The notes under the pieces are model-generated. The model searched no databases. It was not told the DNA's origin and saw only the letters and a list, made by a program, of their open reading frames with translations. This document shows positions 56,373-64,000 of a DNA stretch of 64,000 bases, piece by piece. Position 1 is the first letter of the stretch. Each line of letters starts with the position of its first letter. The position numbers and the translations under genes were made by a program. Source of the DNA: Lactiplantibacillus plantarum (lineage in GTDB: Bacteria; Bacillota; Bacilli; Lactobacillales; Lactobacillaceae); NCBI RefSeq assembly GCF_014131735.1, contig NZ_CP039121.1:2852001-2916000 (forward strand). Reading direction: 5' to 3'.

Positions 56373-58202
56373 TTAGCCCTGCTTCAGTGCTGTTAAGTCC
56401 GATTCAGCAATCGTCTGATTCAATAATTCGGTTTGTGCTTTGACCGTTGCAGTATCCCAACCAAGGTAATCGGCCATTGTCGCTATGACGCCATCCTTTA
56501 AGCTATCCAGCGTATCTCGCATGAATAACAAGTGGTTAGTGCGCCGCAGCAAGTAGTCGACTGGCGTCAGGGTCATTTCTTCATCCAAAGCATAACGTAA
56601 GCTAATCGTTTCGGCTAAACTCAGACCATGCGTCGGTTCAACTTTACCAATCAAACTAAAGACCCGCGCAGCATTGGAACCGTACATATTTGCAATCCGC
56701 AACGCTTCATCATTCGTCAAACCATTATCCGTCCCTTGTTTAGCATAAAATGCAATCGTTGCATCCACGTTGTGCGGATCAATATCGCCACCAGAAACGG
56801 GGAGGTTCTTCGAATTGATTTCATTAAAGTGGGCGTCATACTTATCTGCTAAAATCTTGGCAATCAGCGCCATGGCACCCGCAGCCATTTTACGGTAATC
56901 AGTAATCTTCCCACCAGCAAGGGTCAACAGCCCGTCTGGACTACTAGTCAACGAACTACCGCGTGAAACCGCTGACGGACTGAGTTTGTCCTCTGCCAAG
57001 GAAGTTTCCAAGTCATTCAGGACACTTTCGACATCTTCACGACTGGCTTCCTGACTTTCAAACTGATCAACAACCTTGATAACTTCCTTGAAGCTCTTAT
57101 CACTGATTTTCCCTGAATTACCACCGTTATAATCGGAACTACCGTTAGCGGCGATCAGTGGCCGCAATCCGGCCCAACTAGCCTCAATATCATCTAAGGT
57201 GATTTTGGCAGTTGGAAAACGACGGTTGACGATTTCCAACAAGTAATCAACATCTTCTTGCGTAACGGTCGGGTGTTTCAGATCACCATGATAATCCGTA
57301 TCAGTCGTTCCGAAATACGTCTTGTTTTCACGTGGCACCACGAAAATCATCCGGCCATCTTGATCACCAGAATCAAAATAGGTTGGTTGTGGCACTGGGA
57401 GTTTCTCAGCATCAACGACTAAATGTACACCCTTGGTTGGCCGCATCTGGGATTGATACTTTTCAGTATGGTCCATCTTACGAATCGTGTCTGACCATGG
57501 ACCGGTCGTATTGATGACGATTCGGGCATGAATCTCGAACGATGCACCAGTCAATAAGTCTTCAGCGGTGATACCATTGATCCGGCCATCATCATCATGT
57601 AAGAGGCCGGTCGCCTTCACATGGCTTGCCATAATCCCACCATTTTCGTGAGCCTTCTTAATGTTTTCAATCACTAGGCGCGCATCATTATTCCGAAAAT
57701 CAAGGTAAACACCGCCACCAACTAAATGTTTAGGGTTCAGCTGTGGTTCCCGTTGTAAGACTTCCTCGCGTGAAAGGGTATAATTGGTGAATTTAGGATC
57801 TTTAACTTCGGCGAGCTTATCATACAGATCCATCGCCACTTTAACAGAAAAGAGGTCGAAGGTCGCTCCCGTCTCATCATAAATCGGTAATAACATTGGG
57901 TCGGGCTTAGGAATGTGTGGCGCAATCCCCTGGACGACCGCCCGTTCTTTAACGGTATCGGCGACTACCCCCACGTCAAATGTCTTTAAGTAGCGAATGC
58001 CCCCATGGACCAGTTTCGTCGACCGTGATGAAGTCCCTTCTGCAAAGTCTTGCATATCGATCAACCCGGTCTTCATGTTCATTGCGGTTGATTGAATGGC
58101 GACACCGGCACCGGTAATCCCACCACCGATAACGAGTAAATCTAACGTTTCATTTTGTAAGCGTTCAATATTTTGTTGACGCGTCGTTGCTGAAAATGCC
58201 AT
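56373..58202 (-). CDS. glpD: Glycerol-3-phosphate dehydrogenase/oxidase (FAD)
   Basis: 609 residues with the FAD loop V-I-G-G-G-I-T-G-A-G near residue 25, T-S-S-R-S-T-K-L-V-H-G-G-I-R and the family's G-K-I-T-D-Y-R-K-M-A. In lactobacilli this is the H2O2-forming alpha-glycerophosphate oxidase type; the choice between oxidase and dehydrogenase is not certain. It lies 14 bases after glpK and 14 before glpF. Confidence 0.93.
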   Translation of the reverse strand: MAFSATTRQQNIERLQNETLDLLVIGGGITGAGVAIQSTAMNMKTGLIDMQDFAEGTSSRSTKLVHGGIRYLKTFDVGVVADTVKERAVVQGIAPHIPKPDPMLLPIYDETGATFDLFSVKVAMDLYDKLAEVKDPKFTNYTLSREEVLQREPQLNPKHLVGGGVYLDFRNNDARLVIENIKKAHENGGIMASHVKATGLLHDDDGRINGITAEDLLTGASFEIHARIVINTTGPWSDTIRKMDHTEKYQSQMRPTKGVHLVVDAEKLPVPQPTYFDSGDQDGRMIFVVPRENKTYFGTTDTDYHGDLKHPTVTQEDVDYLLEIVNRRFPTAKITLDDIEASWAGLRPLIAANGSSDYNGGNSGKISDKSFKEVIKVVDQFESQEASREDVESVLNDLETSLAEDKLSPSAVSRGSSLTSSPDGLLTLAGGKITDYRKMAAGAMALIAKILADKYDAHFNEINSKNLPVSGGDIDPHNVDATIAFYAKQGTDNGLTNDEALRIANMYGSNAARVFSLIGKVEPTHGLSLAETISLRYALDEEMTLTPVDYLLRRTNHLLFMRDTLDSLKDGVIATMADYLGWDTATVKAQTELLNQTIAESDLTALKQG

Positions 58203-58216
58203 GTTGTTGTCCTCCT

Positions 58217-59740
<1,524 letters not shown>

Positions 59741-59765
59741 TCACTCCTTAGTCATAACAGTTTTA

Positions 59766-59779
59766 TGAAAACGCTATCA
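59766..59779 (+). promoter_or_regulatory. cre site upstream of glpK
   Basis: TGAAAACGCTATCA is a full match to the cre consensus, 32 bases before the glpK start. Confidence 0.8.
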
Positions 59780-60104
59780 TAATTGATGATTGAATCATAC
59801 CATGTCGCGACCGTTTTGTGAATAGATTTGCATAAATTAAATTTTGCACAATTGAATTTACTTTAAAACTAGTTTGTACTATGTCACAGTTCGATACTGC
59901 CATAGCAAGCATCGTAGCATTTAAGCAATCGCTTCTAGTTCTATAAAATAATTAATTTACTAACATTAGTGCCACCGCGACGAGCTACAATTTTGACATT
60001 TTTTCACAGTACTTACACGCCAAGATAGTCGCACAACGAAAATGACGACCGTCTGTTTGCGACATCATTTGGCCTTCGTATTCCACTCCAAACGCCGGTC
60101 AAAC
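59780..60104. other. Intergenic gap between glpK and the reductase gene
   Basis: Contains the glpK promoter region and no gene I can support. Confidence 0.4.
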
Positions 60105-60138
60105 AAAAAAAGAGTGGCCGGTCATTCCTGGTCACTCC
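60105..60138 (-). terminator. Terminator after the reductase gene
   Basis: GAGTGACC/GGCCACTC-type stem with a seven-T run on the minus strand. Confidence 0.75.
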
Positions 60139-60199
60139 GTTAGTGCTGACATATTCAGTTAAGCTGAATAGCTGGACTTTGATTTAATTCAACCACACA

Positions 60200-61531
60200 T
60201 TAATACAAATATTGTAAGTCACTAGCCGGCGTTGGGTAAGCCAATACCAACCGTTGTAAATCTGGTAAAGTCACGTGTTTTTCAATTAACAACGTGAAGT
60301 AGTTAATCATCTCGTCGGCAACATCACTTAGAAGGGTAGCACCCACAACCTGCCCACTCGCTTTAGCAACCACTACTTTAGCTTGGGCTTGTTGTGCGCC
60401 AAAGCGGTAATAAGTGAACCACTTCGTCATATCAAGTGTATTGACACGATACTCATCTGGATGCTCAGTCGCCGCGGCCGCGCTGATCCCGACTTGCGCT
60501 AACTTGGGCGCTGCAAAAACCTGCGTTGGCACAACGGGATACTTTATGGCTGCGCCGGGATGCGTCAACTCACCGACCAGATAACGCGCTTCAAAACCTG
60601 CAACTGGCGTTAACTTCGGTACCGGTGTATCGCTGACATCCCCAATGGCATAAATGTGCGGGTTGGCCGTCTGCAAATGATCATTGACTTGAATCCCATG
60701 CCGATCAAAGGTAACGCCCACGTTGGCTAGACCTAACTGGTCCGCGTTCGGAATCCGTCCCGCTGAGCTGATGACCAGATCCGTTGTCAGCTCGAAATTA
60801 TCAGCTGTCAATTGTAGACCGGTCGCCGTTTTAGTAATTGCTTGGACATCCGTATTCAAGTCAAACGTGATTCCATCAGCCGTCATTGCGGCCATCAAAT
60901 CCTTAACCAAATCTGCATCAAAAGCTTTTAACGGGCGGTCATTATGATGAATCACGTGCACATCAGCGCCAGCGGCATTCGCAATCGTCGCCAATTCAAA
61001 TCCTACGTAGCCACCACCTACGAATGTCACGCGTTTAGGCATCTGGTCCAAATCTAAGAAGTCAGTGCTCGTCTTAAAGTATTCGTGCCCGGTAATCGGT
61101 AGAATCGCTGGACGCTGACCAGTAGCAATCACGTAATCAGTCGCACTGACTACTCGATCCCCGACCGCTAACTGATTGTCGGATTGAAAGTGTGCTTGGC
61201 CATGTAACGTCGCAATATCTTGCCCCGTTAGTCCGTTCAACGTCCCATCGTTGATGCCATCCGTATAGCCTCGTTTATGCGCCATCAGTGCTGGCCAATC
61301 AATTTTGGGCGCGCCAATCAGGCCCTGCCCTTGTAAATGTTGCGCCGCTTGTCGCGCTTCGACGGCGCTTAACAGGATTTTCTTAGGGTCACAACCGCGG
61401 TTAGGACAAGTGCCGCCCCACAGATCCGCTTCAACGATCAACACTGTCTTGCCCTGAGCCTTTAATCCGCTAGCCATGGCATTGCCGGCTGGTCCGCCAC
61501 CAATCACAACAACATCGTACTGTTCCGCCAT
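60200..61531 (-). CDS. gshR: FAD-dependent pyridine nucleotide-disulfide oxidoreductase (glutathione reductase-like)
   Basis: 443 residues from ATG 61531 after AAGGAGG. FAD loop V-I-G-G-G-P-A-G-N-A, redox pair in G-T-C-P-N-R-G-C-D-P-K-K, NAD(P) loop G-G-G-Y-V-G-F-E-L and A-I-G-D-V-S-D near 300, with the dimerisation domain at the end. The C-x-x-x-x-C pair and length fit glutathione or related disulfide reductases; L. plantarum has several paralogues, and I recall this locus as gshR4. Confidence 0.85.
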   Translation of the reverse strand: MAEQYDVVVIGGGPAGNAMASGLKAQGKTVLIVEADLWGGTCPNRGCDPKKILLSAVEARQAAQHLQGQGLIGAPKIDWPALMAHKRGYTDGINDGTLNGLTGQDIATLHGQAHFQSDNQLAVGDRVVSATDYVIATGQRPAILPITGHEYFKTSTDFLDLDQMPKRVTFVGGGYVGFELATIANAAGADVHVIHHNDRPLKAFDADLVKDLMAAMTADGITFDLNTDVQAITKTATGLQLTADNFELTTDLVISSAGRIPNADQLGLANVGVTFDRHGIQVNDHLQTANPHIYAIGDVSDTPVPKLTPVAGFEARYLVGELTHPGAAIKYPVVPTQVFAAPKLAQVGISAAAATEHPDEYRVNTLDMTKWFTYYRFGAQQAQAKVVVAKASGQVVGATLLSDVADEMINYFTLLIEKHVTLPDLQRLVLAYPTPASDLQYLY

Positions 61532-61608
61532 TCGAAATTCCTCCTTAAATTCATTAGCGACCATCAATTATCACAACCTAGTGTAACTGATTTATCCTTA
61601 ATTGACGA

Positions 61609-62580
61609 TTAAGATACTTCTTCATGTTGACTCAAGTAAGCCACGATTCGTTGGCGATCCAAATAGCCAACAACTCGATTTTCTTCCGTGACCGCCACAT
61701 AATCGTGATCTGTCAATGCCGTAAAGGCGGTGCGTAACGTGGCTTGAACGTCTAACGATTGAATCCGACCACTCGCAACACTGGGTTCTTCTGTGAGATA
61801 ACCCTGAATAAGCCCTACACGCCCAACGTAGACATCATAGACATTTTTAGCTCGGCTCGCACCAAAGAAGTTCCGCACAAAGTCGTTCACTGGATGCTGA
61901 GCCAGAGCAGCCGGCGTATCGACTTGTATTAACTGACCGTGTTGCATGACACCGATCCGATCACCCAACTTCAACGCCTCATTCATATCATGCGTCACGA
62001 AGACGATCGTGTTGTGATAGCGGGCGTGTAGCCGTAAGACCAAGTCTTGCAATTGTTGCCGCGAGATGGGGTCTAACGCACTAAATGGTTCATCCATCAA
62101 AACAATATCTGGTTGCGCCGCAATCGCCCGTAAGATACCGATGCGTTGCTGCTCACCACCGGATAATTCTGACGGCATCCGGTCACGGTATTCCTTTGGA
62201 TCGAGGCCAACTTCCGCCAATAGCTCATCAATCGTTTGATTAATTTCCTTCTTAGCTGTCCCTTTCATTTCTGGAATCACGGCGATATTTTGCGCCACCG
62301 TCATCGTTGGGAACAAGGCAATTTGCTGTAAGACATACCCCATTTGCCACCGTAGACTTCGGACTGGTATCGTGGTTGTATCAGTACCATTAACTAGGAT
62401 TTTACCAGCCGTCAATGGCTCTAAGCAGTTGATCATTTTAAGTGACGTCGTTTTGCCACTCCCAGAAGTCCCTACCAAAACAAATAGCTCACCCTGGTCA
62501 ATCGTTAAATTAAGGTCGGGAATCACGGTCTGCCCATTAAAGTCTTTCTGGACGTGTTGAAATTCAATTGCCGTTGTCAT
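61609..62580 (-). CDS. choQ: Choline/glycine-betaine ABC transporter, ATPase subunit
   Basis: 323 residues. Walker A G-T-S-G-S-G-K-T-T, signature L-S-G-G-E-Q-Q-R, Walker B V-L-M-D-E-P-F-S-A-L-D; a C-terminal region of about 80 residues looks like a CBS module, which senses ionic strength in OpuA-type importers. It ends one base from the permease-binding protein gene (63990-62581). Named after the choQ-choS pair I recall at this locus. Confidence 0.88.
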   Translation of the reverse strand: MTTAIEFQHVQKDFNGQTVIPDLNLTIDQGELFVLVGTSGSGKTTSLKMINCLEPLTAGKILVNGTDTTTIPVRSLRWQMGYVLQQIALFPTMTVAQNIAVIPEMKGTAKKEINQTIDELLAEVGLDPKEYRDRMPSELSGGEQQRIGILRAIAAQPDIVLMDEPFSALDPISRQQLQDLVLRLHARYHNTIVFVTHDMNEALKLGDRIGVMQHGQLIQVDTPAALAQHPVNDFVRNFFGASRAKNVYDVYVGRVGLIQGYLTEEPSVASGRIQSLDVQATLRTAFTALTDHDYVAVTEENRVVGYLDRQRIVAYLSQHEEVS

Positions 62581-64000
62581 TTAACGTCCCTCCTTCAATA
62601 AACCGTGCTTCACAAGATAGCGATGTGCAACCGTCGAAGCGGACTGCTTCTTAACATTGACTTCATAGTTCATTTCTTGCATATCAGTTTCTGAAATCTT
62701 TCCTGCTAACTTATTTAACGCTTTAACGACCTTAGGATGTTTGTTGGCAAAGCTCGTCTTCATCAACGGTGCCCCTTGATACGTTGGGAAGAAGTGCTTG
62801 TTATCCTTCAATAAGGCCAAGTGATACTGCCGTAATTCACTATCCGTCGCATAGGCATCTACCAAGTTGATTTTCCCCTTACTGATGGCTTCATAACGTA
62901 GCGCCGGCTCCATCGACTTGGCAGTCACGTCTAACCCATAAGTCTTCTTGATTCCTTTTAAGCCATCATTACGATCAATAAACTCTAGGGTCATTCCGGG
63001 TTTCAGAATCGATTCAACTTGCGTTAAGTCGCTGATTGTCTTCAAATGATGTTCTTGTTGAAATTTCTTAGTCACTGCTAATGCGTACGTATTGTTATAC
63101 TGCATCGGCTTCAAGTAAGTCATTTGTTCCTGTTTAGCGAGGCGCTGTTTGGCGAGCTGATAGGTCTGGTTAGCTGTTTGACCAGCTGGGTTATTTCCCT
63201 TAACTAAGGTCTCCAGCACCGAGCCAGTAAATTCAGGATAAATATCAACCTGATTATTCTTTAACGCGCTGAATAAGAACGTGGTCTTGCCAAAGTTAGG
63301 CTTGAGCGTCACATGAACATGCTCATCTTCAGCTTCAATCAGCTGCTTATACATATTAATCAAGATTTCTGGTTCGGAACCAAGTTTACCTGCAATCGTA
63401 ATTGTTTCAACTCGATTGGCATAGACACTATAAGCCCCGCCACCACCAAGTAAAGCTAAAATACCGACAAAGACGATTAAGGCGTGGCGTGGTTTAGCCG
63501 TTTGAAACCACCGAACGAGCGCACTCAGCAGAATTGCTAACAATGCTGATGAGATGGCCCCAATCAATAATAACGAGGTATCATTACGGTCAATACCGAG
63601 CATGATAAAGGTCCCGAGACCCCCAGCACCAATCAAAGCGGCCAAAGTAGCCGTCCCAATAATTAAGACGAGCGCGGTCCGAATCCCAGCAATGATCTGT
63701 GGTAGGGCAATGGGTAGTTCAACTTTAAACAACTTACGCATTCGTGACATCCCAAAGGCATCGGCGGCCTCTTCAATTGAGGCGTCAATTTCTGAGATAC
63801 CCAAATAAGTATTTTGAAAAATTGGCAGTAAAGCATAGATCACCAGCGCAATTACTGCTGGCACCGTTCCAATCCCAACTAACGGAATCAATAACCCTAA
63901 CAGTGCCAAAGACGGAATCGTCTGTAAGACACTCGTGAGCTGTAACAATCCCTCGGCCCACCGTGGTCGTCGAACGACCCAAATAGCCAACGGAATCGCA
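62581..64000 (-). CDS. choS: Choline/glycine-betaine ABC permease fused to binding protein (partial)
   Basis: The frame is open to the window edge, so the N-terminus is missing. Visible are the permease part with the coupling motif E-A-A-D-A-F-G-M-S and several helices, then from about residue 215 a substrate-binding domain (I-T-I-A-G-K-L-G-S-E-P-E-I-L, Y-P-E-F-T-G-S). Fusion of permease and binding protein is typical of this OpuAB/choS-type family. It imports compatible solutes during osmotic stress together with ChoQ. Confidence 0.9.
   Translation of the reverse strand, partial: AIPLAIWVVRRPRWAEGLLQLTSVLQTIPSLALLGLLIPLVGIGTVPAVIALVIYALLPIFQNTYLGISEIDASIEEAADAFGMSRMRKLFKVELPIALPQIIAGIRTALVLIIGTATLAALIGAGGLGTFIMLGIDRNDTSLLLIGAISSALLAILLSALVRWFQTAKPRHALIVFVGILALLGGGGAYSVYANRVETITIAGKLGSEPEILINMYKQLIEAEDEHVHVTLKPNFGKTTFLFSALKNNQVDIYPEFTGSVLETLVKGNNPAGQTANQTYQLAKQRLAKQEQMTYLKPMQYNNTYALAVTKKFQQEHHLKTISDLTQVESILKPGMTLEFIDRNDGLKGIKKTYGLDVTAKSMEPALRYEAISKGKINLVDAYATDSELRQYHLALLKDNKHFFPTYQGAPLMKTSFANKHPKVVKALNKLAGKISETDMQEMNYEVNVKKQSASTVAHRYLVKHGLLKEGR

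Overview
The window reads as chromosomal DNA of a low-GC lactic acid bacterium, almost certainly Lactiplantibacillus (Lactobacillus) plantarum. It carries the plantaricin (pln) bacteriocin locus with peptides I recognise residue by residue (PlnA, PlnE, PlnF, PlnJ, PlnK, PlnN). From memory, the flanking order (mvaA-ppx on one side; glpFDK, a glutathione-reductase-like gene and choQ-choS on the other) also matches that species. Most genes lie on the minus strand. Identifications rest on reading the sequence and recalling families; no database search was made.

Layout. 1-1146: 5' end of HMG-CoA reductase and a Ppx/GppA phosphatase. 1246-3320: an AbiE-like nucleotidyltransferase/regulator pair with a four-copy operator-like repeat. 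3701-12523: dihydrouridine synthase, then two beta-glucoside PTS regions (RpiR regulator, ROK kinase, GH1 glycosidase and IIC; then DUF3284 protein, small membrane protein, IIC and GntR regulator) with catabolite-repression sites. 12868-17795: trpS with a tryptophan T-box, a nitrilase-family amidase and a HelD-like helicase.

17825-35955: the pln locus. It holds CPBP (CAAX-protease-like) membrane proteins plnW, plnV, plnU and a frameshifted plnS/plnT; the exporter plnGH; divergent plnEFI; the quorum-sensing unit plnABCD; plnMNOP; and plnJKLR. The induction peptide PlnA signals through histidine kinase PlnB to the two LytTR regulators PlnC/PlnD. These act at promoters with 9-bp direct repeats spaced 21 bp, and PlnG/PlnH cleave double-glycine leaders and export the peptides. 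The locus is bounded by two direct copies of a roughly 330-bp unit encoding a 70-residue protein. A decayed copy of the 3' end of the neighbouring Na+/H+ antiporter gene lies inside it.

36137-43890: antiporter, BrnQ with a T-box, two Cof-type HAD phosphatases, an AraC regulator, an MFS transporter and a hexapeptide acetyltransferase.

44030-55049: the most unusual region. A wall-anchored adhesin-like protein overlaps a secreted lysine/histidine-rich protein with a pre-toxin TG-like segment and a candidate toxic C-terminus, followed by a translationally coupled candidate immunity gene. Downstream is a graveyard of orphan toxin tips (one resembling the TNT NAD-glycohydrolase domain), immunity genes (one Imm63-like) and five copies of a small membrane-protein gene. 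I interpret it as a polymorphic toxin locus that diversifies by swapping C-terminal cassettes.

55571-64000: glycerol operon glpK-glpD-glpF with a cre site, a flavin disulfide reductase, and a choline/glycine-betaine ABC transporter that runs off the window.
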